DNA of 64,000 nucleotides from Xanthomonas floridensis (lineage in GTDB: Bacteria > Pseudomonadota > Gammaproteobacteria > Xanthomonadales > Xanthomonadaceae), in the NCBI RefSeq assembly GCF_001642575.1, contig NZ_LXNG01000020.1, positions 1 through 64,000 of the forward strand. The letters are read 5' to 3'. The notes below the pieces were generated by a model. That model did no database searches. It worked only from the letters and a program-made list of their open reading frames with translations, and was not told where the DNA came from. The position numbers were made by a program, and so were the translations under genes. Below, one piece after another: positions 35,006 to 44,575 of this stretch; within the stretch, counting starts at the first letter, position 1; every line of letters starts with the position of its first letter.

Positions 35006-36778
35006 TCAGGGGAATTGCACATGCCCAGGCTGGAAGTACGCCGGGTGGCTGCCATCTTCGTAGAGCGCCGGAATGGTATCGACCACGCTCTTGCCACGAA
35101 TATCGGTGATGCGGATGGACAAGGGCTGGTTGCCCAGCTGTTCGCCCAGGAAGTGGTTGTAGTCCATCTTCTGCAGGCTCTTCCAGGTGCTGCCCTGTTT
35201 CACTTCGAACTTCACCACCGGATAGGCATGGTTGCGCACCTGGATCGCTGCCCACCAGCGGGAACTGCCTTCCTTGATGCGGTATTGCACGCTGCCGGTC
35301 ACCGGAGCGCGTACCACCTTCCAGCTGATCGGGATGCGCCCGTCCACCATGTCACCGATCGCAGCAAAAGCGTTGTGCGATAGGTCCAGCCCGCCGGAGG
35401 CACCTTCCGGATACAGGTCGGTCACGTAGACCGTGGTTTTGCCCTTGGGGCCGGTCACCTCGAGGTAGGCGCCGGCCATCGCCGCTTTCACGCCGCCGAA
35501 GTTCAGCTGCGTTGGATTGAGCGCGGTGATGAAAGCGGTGCTGGGAATCGGGTCCAGCAACAGCGCACCGCCCGAGTACCCCGAACCGGTGTACGTCGCA
35601 GTTCCGGTGAAGGTGCTGTTCCAGGTGCTGGCTTTACTCGCGTTCTTGCTACTGGCGGTGTTTGCCACTGCAGCGACGCCTGCCACGGGTGTCATGCCCC
35701 ACGCCCGGTGCAGCAGTTGCAGCTTGTCTGGCCGCGGGCTGCCATCGGGCGCAAGCAGCCCGCCGTTGTTGGCATTGCCCACCTCCCAGCTGCCCAGGAA
35801 CGCGCTGCGCAGTCCGCTGTTGGCTAGATAGCCGCTCAATGCGGCCTGCCATGCCGGGTCACGGGGATCGCCATCGCCCAGGCCACCGCCCAGACTGACC
35901 GGCACCACCGCGTGATCGGCCGCAAACGTGCCGAAATCGCGCTGCCAGGCGGCAGGCAGTGCCTGTGCAAAGTCCGGTGCTGTAAACGCTTCTGCCGCGT
36001 CGCGATCCGGCCCGGCCAGTTTGGGCATCAAGACCAGCTGCCGCGCCGGGATGCGCAATGGCACGCATGCCAGCGGCTGCAGATTACTGCCCGCAGCCTT
36101 GCGTGCAGTGTCGCTGCACACCGCATTGCTGCCGACGCCTTCGACACCCACCACCCAGCGCGGCGCCACCGCGAGCACCGCTGCCGCGGCGCGCGACGCC
36201 ACGCGGTTCCAGTCGGCGTCTGCGACAGTGCCTGCCCAGTTGGCATTGCGATACCCACTGCTCCCCAGATCGACGCCGATCACCGCAGGATTTGCGCCGT
36301 AGCGGCGCGCGAGCGTGGTCAGGCCGTGTGTCCATGCCTGCGGTTGCGTGCCAAGCTGTGGCGCACTGTCGTCGCAACGGCCATCGGCGAGTGCGAACAT
36401 GACCTGTAGCCCACGTTGACTGGCTGCATGTACCACCGCATCGAGCAGTTGCAGCGAATTCAAGCCTGCCAATGCGCGGTCGCCGGTGACATCCGAGGCG
36501 GTGACGGGCCTGCTCTGCAGCACCGCTGCGCAGAGCGGCAGCCGTACGGCATTGATGTCCGCCGCCTGCATCTGATCCAGCAGTTGTGCCAGTGTGTTAT
36601 TACGCAAACCGGCGATCGCAAGTCCGGCGCGATCAAACCCCGGCCAGGTCGTTCCGCGAATCTGTAGTGGCTGGCCTTGCGCGTCCATCAGGTGCCCGCG
36701 CGTGTCGACCTGGACGGCCAAGGCGGTGACGGGGGCCAGCAACGCAAGTGCGAGAACCAGAGGGGTGCGTGGATGCAT
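35006..36778 (-). CDS. GH5-like domain (catalytic residues lost) fused to an expansin
   Basis: A 590-residue secreted protein. Signal peptide 1-21. Residues about 22-360 align by eye with the GH5 endoglucanase at 61131-62582 (shared GxxAVRLPxC, LQLLD/LQILD, NLQPLAC), but the acid/base Glu of NEP is replaced by Ser174 (VDLGSSGYR) and the nucleophile Glu of GEFGG by Leu296. After a Ser/Ala/Thr linker the last ~200 residues are a two-domain expansin: TATYTGSGYSGGA, YVTDLYPEGASGGLDLS with both Asp of the family, SSRWWAAIQ and MDYNHFL. Expansins loosen cell walls without hydrolysis. The fusion may bind and loosen cellulose with a non-catalytic targeting domain. AGGAG six bases before the ATG at 36778. 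Confidence 0.9.
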   Translation of the reverse strand: MHPRTPLVLALALLAPVTALAVQVDTRGHLMDAQGQPLQIRGTTWPGFDRAGLAIAGLRNNTLAQLLDQMQAADINAVRLPLCAAVLQSRPVTASDVTGDRALAGLNSLQLLDAVVHAASQRGLQVMFALADGRCDDSAPQLGTQPQAWTHGLTTLARRYGANPAVIGVDLGSSGYRNANWAGTVADADWNRVASRAAAAVLAVAPRWVVGVEGVGSNAVCSDTARKAAGSNLQPLACVPLRIPARQLVLMPKLAGPDRDAAEAFTAPDFAQALPAAWQRDFGTFAADHAVVPVSLGGGLGDGDPRDPAWQAALSGYLANSGLRSAFLGSWEVGNANNGGLLAPDGSPRPDKLQLLHRAWGMTPVAGVAAVANTASSKNASKASTWNSTFTGTATYTGSGYSGGALLLDPIPSTAFITALNPTQLNFGGVKAAMAGAYLEVTGPKGKTTVYVTDLYPEGASGGLDLSHNAFAAIGDMVDGRIPISWKVVRAPVTGSVQYRIKEGSSRWWAAIQVRNHAYPVVKFEVKQGSTWKSLQKMDYNHFLGEQLGNQPLSIRITDIRGKSVVDTIPALYEDGSHPAYFQPGHVQFP

Positions 36779-37287
36779 GTGAGTCTCCTGGGTGACGGCT
36801 GCGCAGGAAACCAGCTCTTGCCGGCTGCGGTCCGTGCGCCGGGTCAAGGAAGCGGGCAGGAGTGTGTATGCGATGACAGGTATGGGGCCGCACTGGAATG
36901 GGGATCGCTGTTTAAGCGAGATGCGGCGCCGCTGTGATGCAATCAAGCACAGGGCGGCCCGCTGTGCCGTTGTTCACGGCCCGCGGGGAACTGCCGCGTA
37001 GCGCACCTCAGGCCTGGAAGTACCTGATGGTGCACGAATGTTGCGTGCTATCGGTTCGAGGTCATGGGCTGCCGGTCTTGATCGTCCGGTGGTCGGCCGG
37101 TATTGGCGTCGCCATCGTCTGGCCGGCGCATGGCGGGCCGGATTGCTGGACACGCATCCTTGCGCACCATGACGGAGCAACGCGACTGGCCGGACGGTTG
37201 CCGCGCCGTACGTTCTTCATCACCCCTGGTGCCAGCCGGCGCGATCTCGTATTTTTGACGGCTTGTTCACTTGTCGGTGCCGTGCCC
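36779..37287. other. Divergent intergenic region
   Basis: About 510 bp between the expansin and permease genes. The permease frame is open back to 36934 but lacks a good start before 37288. No other gene seen. Confidence 0.45.
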
Positions 37288-38661
37288 ATGTCCGATCCGT
37301 CCGCACCCGAGCATCTGCAACGCAGCCTGTCCAATCGCCACCTGCAGTTGATCGCGATTGGCGGGGCGATCGGCACCGGCTTGTTCATGGGATCGGGCAA
37401 GACGATCAGTCTGGCCGGGCCGTCGATCCTGTTCGTCTATCTCATCATCGGCGCGATGCTGTTCTTCGTGATGCGCGCGATGGGCGAGCTGCTGCTGTCC
37501 AACCTGGACTACAAATCGTTTATCGACTTCTCCACCGATCTGCTCGGCCCCTGGGCTGGATTCTTCTGCGGGTGGACGTATTGGTTCTGCTGGATCATCA
37601 CTGCCATCGCCGACGTGATCGCCATTGCCGCCTACGCGCAGTTCTGGTTTCCCGGCCTGGCGCCGTGGATTCCGGCGATTGCGTGTGTGCTGTTGCTGCT
37701 GGCACTGAATCTTGTGACGGTGAAACTGTTCGGCGAGATGGAGTTCTGGTTTGCGCTGATCAAGATCATCGCCATCTGCGCATTGATCGTCACCGGCGCA
37801 GGTTTGGTGGCGTGGGGCTTCCGCTCGCCGTCGGGCAACGTGGCCTCGCTGAGCAATCTGTGGAACGACGGCGGCATGTTCCCGATGGGCATCGGCGGAT
37901 TCTTCGCCGGTTTCCAGATCGCGGTGTTCGCCTTCGTCGGTATCGAGCTGGTAGGTACCACCGCCGCGGAAACCGCCGACCCGCGCCGCAATCTGCCCAA
38001 GGCGATCAACTCGATTCCGGTGCGGATCCTGATCTTCTACGTGTTGGCGCTGATCGCCATCATGGCGGTCACGCCGTGGCGCCAGGTGGTGGCCGACAAG
38101 AGCCCGTTCGTGGAGTTGTTCGTGCTGGCCGGTGTGCCGGCCGCGGCGAGCCTGATCAACTTCGTGGTGTTGACCTCGGCCACCTCGTCGGCCAATAGCG
38201 GCATCTTTTCCACCAGCCGCATGCTCTACGGCCTGGCCGAAGAACGGCATGCGCCGAAGGGGTTCGCCAAGCTCTCGCGTGCAGCGGTGCCGGCGCGTGG
38301 GCTGCTGTTCTCCTGCGTATGCCTGTTGCTGGGCGCGATGCTGGTGTACCTGATTCCCAACCTGGTCACTGCGTTCACGCTGGTCACGACGTTGTCGGCA
38401 GTGCTTTTCATGTTCGTGTGGTCGCTGATCCTGTGCGCCTACATCGCGTATCGGCGCAAGCGCCCGGAGCAGCACGCGGCCTCGGCGTTCAAGATGCCTG
38501 GCGGCGTGTTGATGTGCTACGTGTGCCTGGCGTTCTTTGCCTTCGTCATCGTGTTGCTGACCTTGCAGGCCGATACGCGCCAGGCCCTGCTGGCCAGCCC
38601 GGTGTGGTTCCTGATCCTGGCGATCGGCTATGCGGTGAAGCAGCGGCAGATCCGTGCCTGA
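37288..38661 (+). CDS. Amino-acid permease, APC family (CycA-like)
   Basis: A 457-residue inner-membrane transporter with about twelve helices. The AAT/APC signature IGGAIGTGLFMGSGKTISLA is at the N-terminus, with helix-two RAMGELLLSN and the substrate-region TTSSANSGIFSTSRM-type loop in helix eight. Closest in memory to D-serine/D-alanine/glycine permeases, coupled to protons. Probable role: amino-acid uptake. ATG 37288 is chosen because the signature should lie about 30 residues in. Confidence 0.9.
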   Translation: MSDPSAPEHLQRSLSNRHLQLIAIGGAIGTGLFMGSGKTISLAGPSILFVYLIIGAMLFFVMRAMGELLLSNLDYKSFIDFSTDLLGPWAGFFCGWTYWFCWIITAIADVIAIAAYAQFWFPGLAPWIPAIACVLLLLALNLVTVKLFGEMEFWFALIKIIAICALIVTGAGLVAWGFRSPSGNVASLSNLWNDGGMFPMGIGGFFAGFQIAVFAFVGIELVGTTAAETADPRRNLPKAINSIPVRILIFYVLALIAIMAVTPWRQVVADKSPFVELFVLAGVPAAASLINFVVLTSATSSANSGIFSTSRMLYGLAEERHAPKGFAKLSRAAVPARGLLFSCVCLLLGAMLVYLIPNLVTAFTLVTTLSAVLFMFVWSLILCAYIAYRRKRPEQHAASAFKMPGGVLMCYVCLAFFAFVIVLLTLQADTRQALLASPVWFLILAIGYAVKQRQIRA

Positions 38662-38678
38662 GCGGTCTGCGTGGCAGG

Positions 38679-38702
38679 GCCGGCACGGCGCAATGTGCCG
38701 GC
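38679..38702 (+). terminator. Hairpin after the amino-acid permease
   Basis: GCCGGCAC and GTGCCGGC (perfect 8 bp) with an 8-base loop, 17 bp after the stop. Probable terminator. Confidence 0.55.
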
Positions 38703-38935
38703 GTGATCGTTGCGGTATTGCACTGCCGATCCGGACATCGCCCTGTGCGCCGCCACTTTAGTCGAGCTTGCTCGACGAGGACTGCAACGCAGGCCCGGCA
38801 CGACCGGACGATGCGGGCGCGGCTGCACATCGCGGCGATGAAGGCCACTGTCAGCTGAGCGTGCTGGTGCGTTGGCGTTGACGCCGATGAGGCGGGGCCG
38901 GATGCTCGCGGCCATCCACCGCCACGGCCTGCCGC

Positions 38936-39847
38936 ATGATCACGATCCACCCGATTGCCGGAACCCATCACGCACAGGGGTACTGGGTCGACCTGTGCCA
39001 GCCGACCCCGCAGGAGTTGGACGACACCGCCAAGCGGGTGGGATTTGCGCTGCCGGATCGTGCGGCCATCGGCGAGATCGAATTCAGTAGCCGGGTACGT
39101 CGCCAGGGCGATGTGCTGTTTCTCAACGTGCCGCGGTTCCAGGACGACGATGGCCCGACCGCACCGCTGGGCTTTGCGCTGTCGCCGACCATGCTGGTGA
39201 CCCTGCGCGAGCAGCGCATCGGCTCGCTGGAGGCCTTGACTGCGCGGCTGGAGCACGAGCCCTGCCACAGTTCCGACGACTTGCTGCTGCGCATGTTCGA
39301 TCACTTGGTCGGGCGCCTGGCAGACCGGCTGGAGGCGCTCGAAGCCCAGGTCACCGAGACCACCCGGCAGGTGTTCGACAAGCCGCACAAAACCCGTGAC
39401 CTGGAGCGTATGCTGCACCAGGTCGGCGGCATGGGCCGCCAGCTGGGTGGGCTGCACAACGCCGGGCAGGGCATGCTGCGCCTGATCACCTATCTGGATG
39501 GCGCCGCGCCGGACTGGTTTGCCGCCGATGCGGCCAAGCGCATCGGAATGCTGCACAAGGACCTGACCACCTTGAGCGAATTCCAGCAGCACATGGACGA
39601 CCGCATCGAGTTCCTGCTCGATAGCGTGCTGGGCATGATCAACATGGACCAGAACAACGTGATGAAGGTGATGGCGGTGGCCTCGGTGGTCGGCATCCCG
39701 CCCACCGTGCTGGTCGGCATCTGGGGCATGAACTTCGCCTACATGCCCGAACTGAAGGGGCACGACAACTACTTCTGGGCGCTGGGCGTCATCGCGCTGA
39801 GCGTGGTGATTCCGCTGGCATGGTTTCGCAAGCGCGGCTGGGTGTGA
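38936..39847 (+). CDS. CorA-family divalent cation transporter (ZntB/CorA)
   Basis: A 303-residue protein. A cytoplasmic N-terminal domain with long helices (residues about 1-240) leads to two C-terminal transmembrane helices (VMKVMAVASVVGIPPTVLVG and YFWALGVIALSVVIPLAWF) separated by the GMNF pore motif and MPEL. CorA channels carry Mg2+, Co2+ or Ni2+; ZntB relatives carry Zn2+. The length is normal and the ATG at 38936 gives the complete N-domain. Substrate not assigned. Confidence 0.9.
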   Translation: MITIHPIAGTHHAQGYWVDLCQPTPQELDDTAKRVGFALPDRAAIGEIEFSSRVRRQGDVLFLNVPRFQDDDGPTAPLGFALSPTMLVTLREQRIGSLEALTARLEHEPCHSSDDLLLRMFDHLVGRLADRLEALEAQVTETTRQVFDKPHKTRDLERMLHQVGGMGRQLGGLHNAGQGMLRLITYLDGAAPDWFAADAAKRIGMLHKDLTTLSEFQQHMDDRIEFLLDSVLGMINMDQNNVMKVMAVASVVGIPPTVLVGIWGMNFAYMPELKGHDNYFWALGVIALSVVIPLAWFRKRGWV

Positions 39848-40086
39848 GGCCGGTCGCTGCGCTTGTGATCAGGCAGTGCATCCAGGCCGCTTCGACTGGA
39901 CCGGCGCGCTAGATCTTCAGCCCGGGAAGAGAAGCCCGTCTATGTGCTCGCTGATCTGCGCGGCGCGATCCGTGCGTTTGCAGGATGTGGTGTGTCTGGT
40001 GGCGGCGAAGTGCGACTCGCTTTCTGCGATCCCTCGGCACCGATGGAATGCCAGTGATCTGCGCCGTCGCAACTGCATGTCCATTG
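39848..40086. other. Intergenic region
   Basis: Nothing supported here except the short membrane-peptide frame just beyond it on the minus strand (40087-40179). Confidence 0.3.
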
Positions 40087-40179
40087 CTATGGTTCCGATG
40101 CCATGAGCACGGCCAGTGCAGCGCCGGCGAACGCCAGCAGCAGTCCCGGGATCAGCGCGATATACGCCGCGTTGCGCAT
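40087..40179 (-). CDS. Possible 30-residue membrane peptide
   Basis: MRNAAYIALIPGLLLAFAGA followed by ALAVLMASEP, a single hydrophobic helix with a short polar end. It lies downstream of the AIM24 gene and its hairpin. No clear ribosome-binding site. It could equally be a chance frame; the regular helix pattern is the only support. Confidence 0.3.
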   Translation of the reverse strand: MRNAAYIALIPGLLLAFAGAALAVLMASEP

Positions 40180-40198
40180 GAAGTCGGTGCCAGCACGT

Positions 40199-40227
40199 TG
40201 CCCGGCCACGCAACGCGCAGCCGGGCA
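40199..40227 (-). terminator. Hairpin after the AIM24 gene
   Basis: TGCCCGGC and GCCGGGCA (8 bp) with a 13-base loop, 8 bp beyond the stop at 40235. Confidence 0.45.
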
Positions 40228-40234
40228 TGCATGA

Positions 40235-40930
40235 TCAGCCCTTGGCCTGGAAACTGGCTTCTTCGTACGGCTGCACCACCACCCAACCTTCCCCGGCAAA
40301 GCGCATCTGCAGGCTTTCGCCCGAGCCGCGGCCGAACAGCGTGCCGATCGAGACGTCGGTCACCAGCTCCGGCGTCAAGGTGCCCGACCACGCCACGGTG
40401 GCGTTCGGGTCGGTAAACACCGGGCCGCTGGCGGCGGTCACCGGTAGCGTCAGCGGTTCGTAGTGCGAGGTGATCGCCACGATGCCGTGGCCGCTCAGGC
40501 GCACGTTGAACAGGCCGCCGGACAGCATGCCAGCCACTTTGCGCATCATCGTGATCTTGTGTTCGACGCCGGACTCGAACGCCAGCACGTCGTTGCCGTT
40601 GACGAAGATCGCCTCGCCATTCAAACGCAGCAGCGTGACCAGCTTGCCGACATCGGCCAGATAGACGCGGCCCTGGCCTTCGGCCTTCATCAGCTGCATG
40701 CCTTCGCCGCTGACAGCTTTTTTCAGCAGATTACCCAGGCCCTGTTCCAGCAGGCCTTCGCGAGTGAACTTGACGTTGCCGGTGCGCGCGACCATGGCGC
40801 CGGCCTTGGACCACACCATGCCATTGAGGCGCACTTCCAGTAGATGCGGATTTTCCAGCTCGAAGGGATCGGGGCTGACGTCCTTTTCCTTGGAGTGGGC
40901 AAGAAATTCGTTGAGCGAGCGTACGGCCAT
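40235..40930 (-). CDS. AIM24 family protein
   Basis: A 231-residue beta-rich protein beginning MAVRSLNEFLAHSKEKDVSP. Features of the AIM24/TIGR00266 family: GMVWSKAGAMVARTG, GEGMQLMKAEGQGRVYLAD, DVLAFESGVEH, and the C-terminal VAWSGTLTPELV. The fold is a beta-prism of unknown function; yeast Aim24 acts in mitochondrial inner-membrane organisation. ATG 40930 is used; a second ATG three codons upstream (40939) is also possible. Divergent from the arabinanase gene. Confidence 0.85.
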   Translation of the reverse strand: MAVRSLNEFLAHSKEKDVSPDPFELENPHLLEVRLNGMVWSKAGAMVARTGNVKFTREGLLEQGLGNLLKKAVSGEGMQLMKAEGQGRVYLADVGKLVTLLRLNGEAIFVNGNDVLAFESGVEHKITMMRKVAGMLSGGLFNVRLSGHGIVAITSHYEPLTLPVTAASGPVFTDPNATVAWSGTLTPELVTDVSIGTLFGRGSGESLQMRFAGEGWVVVQPYEEASFQAKG

Positions 40931-41318
40931 GCGTTCCATCCTGGAGTGAAAGAGTGCGCATGATACGCGCAGGCCGGCGCCGTGGTGAGAAGCCGCTTAC
41001 GTATTGCGCAGCGCATGGCAAACCCCCGACGCGATCTGCGCTTGGTAGTGGAGTAGCAACAGGCACATCGATGCGATGGCGCGATCGCGCGCTGTTGTTA
41101 CGCAACTTGGCGTCCGCAAGTGCGTAACGCCGGGCTGCCATCGAACAATTCGCCATGTGTCGGTGGCCATCCACGATCCACCACTACCGTGCACGTTGGC
41201 AGCGCATCCCGTTGCCCGGCACCCTGCACGCTTCTGCAAACGGCGTCGGGTTCAAGCAGACGTTACCGGTTTAGATTGCCGTGGCAGGGGATATTCGAGA
41301 ACCGAAGGGAGAGAAGCG
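40931..41318. other. Divergent intergenic region with inverted repeat
   Basis: Between AIM24 and the arabinanase gene (about 390 bp). Contains an imperfect inverted repeat at 41097-41128, GTTACGCAACTTG with CAAGTGCGTAAC (one bulged base) and a 7-base loop. It may be a regulatory site or a terminator remnant; no gene seen. Confidence 0.4.
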
Positions 41319-42323
41319 ATGCGCGTAGGTCGCGGCAATCGATGGGAACCGGTGCGCGCTGCAGGCGCCTTGCGTGTGGGTGCGCTTGCACTGTTGTGCG
41401 CAGCAGTGGGTGCGGTGTCTGGTGTGGATGGTGCGGGGGCGTGGGCGGCCACTGGCCCTGGCGTGGTAACCGGCGACACCATCGTGCACGATCCATCGAT
41501 GCTCAAGTTGAGCGATGGGCGTTACTACATCTATGCCACTACCGGCGTGGTCACCAGTACCGACCGCACCAAGTTCAGCAATGCGGGCGCGATCTTCAGC
41601 AGCATGCCGAGCTGGGTGCGCAGCTACAACCCGGACAACCAGCTGTGGGCGCCGGATGTGTCCTTCCACGGCGGCAAGTACCTGATGTATTACACCGCCT
41701 CCAGGTTCGCCACCAATACCTCGGCGATTGCGCTTGCCAGCAGCAGCACCGGCAAGCCTGGTTCGTGGAAGGATCAAGGCATCGTCTACACCTCCAAGAG
41801 CAGCGACGACTACAACGCCATCGACGGCAATCTGGTGGTGGACGGCAATGGCAAGTGGTGGCTTGCGTTCGGCTCGTTCTGGTCGGGGATCAAGCTGATC
41901 CAGCTCGATCCGGGCACCGGCAAACAGCTGGCCAGCAACATGGCGCGTTACAGCCTGGCGAGCCGGCCTGCGCCCGGCGCAGTGGAGGCGCCTTTCATCC
42001 AGCAGGCCAACGGCTGGTACTACCTGTTCGTGTCCTTCGATGCGTGCTGCAAGGGCGCCAGCAGCACCTACAAGATCGCCGTGGGGCGTGCGCGGTCGGT
42101 GACCGGGCCGTATCTGGATCGTGCCGGTGTGGACATGCGCAACGGCGGCGGCACGGTGATCCATGCCGGGCAGGGCAGCATGCATGGGCCGGGCGGGCAA
42201 TCGGTGTTTCGCGATGGCGACGGCGACATCCTGGTCTACCACTACTACGACGACCGCGGCGACGCGCGGCTGGGCGTCAACCGACTGGGTTATGACGGCA
42301 GCGCTTGGCCGGTGGTGCAGTAG
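41319..42323 (+). CDS. Endo-arabinanase (GH43 family)
   Basis: A 334-residue secreted enzyme that should cleave alpha-1,5-arabinan, a pectin side chain. Signal peptide region at residues about 15-42. The five-bladed GH43 propeller carries the three acids: VHDPSMLKL (Asp, general base), AIDGNLV (Asp, pKa modulator) and VEAPFI (Glu, general acid). Length suits the small GH43 arabinanases. Purine-rich GGGAGAG precedes the ATG at 41319. Convergent with trehalase, a shared hairpin between them. Confidence 0.92.
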   Translation: MRVGRGNRWEPVRAAGALRVGALALLCAAVGAVSGVDGAGAWAATGPGVVTGDTIVHDPSMLKLSDGRYYIYATTGVVTSTDRTKFSNAGAIFSSMPSWVRSYNPDNQLWAPDVSFHGGKYLMYYTASRFATNTSAIALASSSTGKPGSWKDQGIVYTSKSSDDYNAIDGNLVVDGNGKWWLAFGSFWSGIKLIQLDPGTGKQLASNMARYSLASRPAPGAVEAPFIQQANGWYYLFVSFDACCKGASSTYKIAVGRARSVTGPYLDRAGVDMRNGGGTVIHAGQGSMHGPGGQSVFRDGDGDILVYHYYDDRGDARLGVNRLGYDGSAWPVVQ

Positions 42324-42427
42324 CAGCAATCAATCGAACACGCTGCTGCGCCCTGCACTGGAGCAGCCGTCAGGCAATGCAGGGTGAGGCGATCCGCAGG
42401 TGTTGCCGACTGCCAGAACCGCAAGGC

Positions 42428-42464
42428 CGCCAGCGCTGCCAGGCAATGCCCGGCAGCGCTGGCG
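42428..42464. terminator. Hairpin between convergent arabinanase and trehalase genes
   Basis: CGCCAGCGCTGCC and GGCAGCGCTGGCG (13 bp) with an 11-base loop, 6 bp past the trehalase stop and about 100 bp past the arabinanase stop. Strong terminator candidate for both. Confidence 0.65.
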
Positions 42465-42469
42465 CATAC

Positions 42470-44143
42470 TCAGCGCGTGGCCGCTTCGGGCTTGCGCACG
42501 CGTTTGACCTGCGCCGGCTTGCTCGCGGTGTCCGGATACAGGTTCAACAGCATCAGGGTGACGCCGTTGGTCCAGCCGAAGCCGTCCTGCAAGGCATATT
42601 CGCCGCCGCCGCCGCCGGCCGCATTGGCTTCCAGGCCGTATTTTTCCACCAGCTTGTGCTCGCGCGCGAACAGCGCCTGCACCTGGCTGAGAAAGCGTTC
42701 GCCGATGGTGCGGGCCAATGCGTCTTCGCCATACCGGCGCAGGCCGTCCACGGCCACCCACTGCAGCGGCGCCCAGCCATTGGGCTCGTCCCATTGCTGG
42801 CCGGTCTTCACCGCAGTGGTGGCCAGGCCGCCGGGGCGCAGCAGACGCGCACGCACGGTAGTGGCGGTGCGTTTGGCGTGTGCGTCCGAGGCCAGACCGG
42901 TGAACAGCGGATACAGCGCCGCGGCCGTGACCTGATTGCTCAAGGTCTTGGTTTGCCAGTCGTAGTCGGCGTAATAGCCAGCCGCATTCCACAGGTGCGC
43001 ATCGAGGGCCTGCTTGCGTTGCTGCGCCAGTGCGGCGTAGTCCTGCGTGCAGTCGGCGCCGGGTTGCGCGCAGGCCTGGGCCAGGGTGCGTTCCAGGTGG
43101 TAGAGCAGGCTGTTGAGGTCGATGGGAACGATGGAGGTGGTGCGGATGGTGCGCAGGTTCTGCCCGTCGGCCAGCCACCTGCTGGAATAATCCCAGCCAC
43201 TTTCGGCACCGGCGCGCAGGTCGCGGTAGACCTCGGCAGCCGGGCGGTCTTTCACTTCGGCGGCGGTGCGGGTGTCGTGCAGCCAGGCTTCGGGGCGCGG
43301 CGTATCGCGTTCGTCCCAGTAGCGGTTGAGCACGCTGCCATCGGCCAGGCGCACCACGTGGCGCGCGGCCTCGCCGGGCTCGAGACTCTCGCTGCCCTGC
43401 ATCCAGTACGCGTATTCCTTTTGCAGCTGCGGCAGATACCGCTGATAGACCGCCTCGCCTTCCACGCCGGCCTGCAGTTCCACCATGTAGGAGAAGAACG
43501 GCGGCTGCGAACGGCTGAGGTAGTAGCTGCGGTTACCGTTGGGGATATGCCCGTAGGTATCGATCAGGTAGGCGAAGTTGTCCAGCATCTGGCGGCTGAG
43601 CGTGGTCTCGCCGCTCTTCACCAGGCCCAGCATCGTGAAGTAGGAGTCCCAGTAGTACACCTCGCGGAAGCGCCCGCCGGGCACCACATAGGGGTGCGGC
43701 AGCGCCAGCAGGCTGCTGTATGCGGGCACCTGGGTCTGGCTGCGCACCAGCTTGGGCCATAGCAGGTCGATGTGTTCGCGCAGCGCGGTGTCCTGGCGGA
43801 TCACGTCGGTCTGCACCGGCGGGGATTCTTCGAAGTTGGCGTCCACGAAACGGCGCAGGTCGAAGCCGGGGTGGTCGTGCTGCGCCAGATAGTCGGCGTT
43901 GATCAGCGCCGGGTCGCGCAGCGGCAGGAAGTCGACGAAATGCTTTTGGTCCTCGAACAGGTCTGCGCTCTGCACCGCCTGGAACAGTTCGGGATAGGCC
44001 AGGTCCGGCGTGGGCGGCGTGGACGCGGGCGCAGTGACGACCGGAATCTCCAGCGGCGCGGCAGTCAGCGTGCACGGCGCGACGAACATGCTCAGCGACA
44101 GGCCAAGCAGCGACGTGCAACACGGGGGCGCGGCAGAACTCAT
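42470..44143 (-). CDS. treA: Periplasmic alpha,alpha-trehalase (GH37)
   Basis: A 557-residue exported enzyme that splits trehalose into two glucose units in the periplasm. Signal segment at residues about 8-30. The two family signatures are intact: PGGRFREVYYWDSYFTMLGL and QWDEPNGWAP; the catalytic Asp and Glu lie in the DQAGAESGWDYSSRW-type block and near WTNGV. GGAG six bases before the ATG at 44143. Length and motif order match GH37. Gives access to plant or microbial trehalose. Confidence 0.95.
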   Translation of the reverse strand: MSSAAPPCCTSLLGLSLSMFVAPCTLTAAPLEIPVVTAPASTPPTPDLAYPELFQAVQSADLFEDQKHFVDFLPLRDPALINADYLAQHDHPGFDLRRFVDANFEESPPVQTDVIRQDTALREHIDLLWPKLVRSQTQVPAYSSLLALPHPYVVPGGRFREVYYWDSYFTMLGLVKSGETTLSRQMLDNFAYLIDTYGHIPNGNRSYYLSRSQPPFFSYMVELQAGVEGEAVYQRYLPQLQKEYAYWMQGSESLEPGEAARHVVRLADGSVLNRYWDERDTPRPEAWLHDTRTAAEVKDRPAAEVYRDLRAGAESGWDYSSRWLADGQNLRTIRTTSIVPIDLNSLLYHLERTLAQACAQPGADCTQDYAALAQQRKQALDAHLWNAAGYYADYDWQTKTLSNQVTAAALYPLFTGLASDAHAKRTATTVRARLLRPGGLATTAVKTGQQWDEPNGWAPLQWVAVDGLRRYGEDALARTIGERFLSQVQALFAREHKLVEKYGLEANAAGGGGGEYALQDGFGWTNGVTLMLLNLYPDTASKPAQVKRVRKPEAATR

Positions 44144-44575
44144 GGCATCTCCAGAACGGGCAGTGGCGTGTGGCATGGTAAACGACCGAAGTGGCGGGCG
44201 GGACCGCGCGGAGTGCCGGAACGCCGGCAGGCTTCGCGTGGGGACAACAGGATTCAGTCAGGTGATCCGGCGCGCCGCCGCAACGAGCGCCAATGTTGGC
44301 GTATCGGCGCGGATTGGAGCAGCTTGAGCACCGCGGCGTCGCCTGGATTGGCGGTCATGCTGCAAGAAATGCGCCAGAGCGCCGCTTGCCTGGTGCAAAG
44401 GTGTGCCCCGTCGACACCGTGCCGGCGCAGACGCCGGCAGGCGCGACAGAGTCAGATGATTGCCGGTACGCATCGTGACCGAGTGCGCTTGCCATCCCGC
44501 CGGCGTAGCGGCCCTGGCAGGCAACTGCGCGGCCCGGCAAGGCGTCGGCAATGGCGGCGAGCGGAGTGAAGCGCG
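44144..44575. other. Intergenic region
   Basis: About 430 bp upstream of trehalase and downstream of the DUF72 gene. No gene supported; promoter of trehalase expected. Confidence 0.4.
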
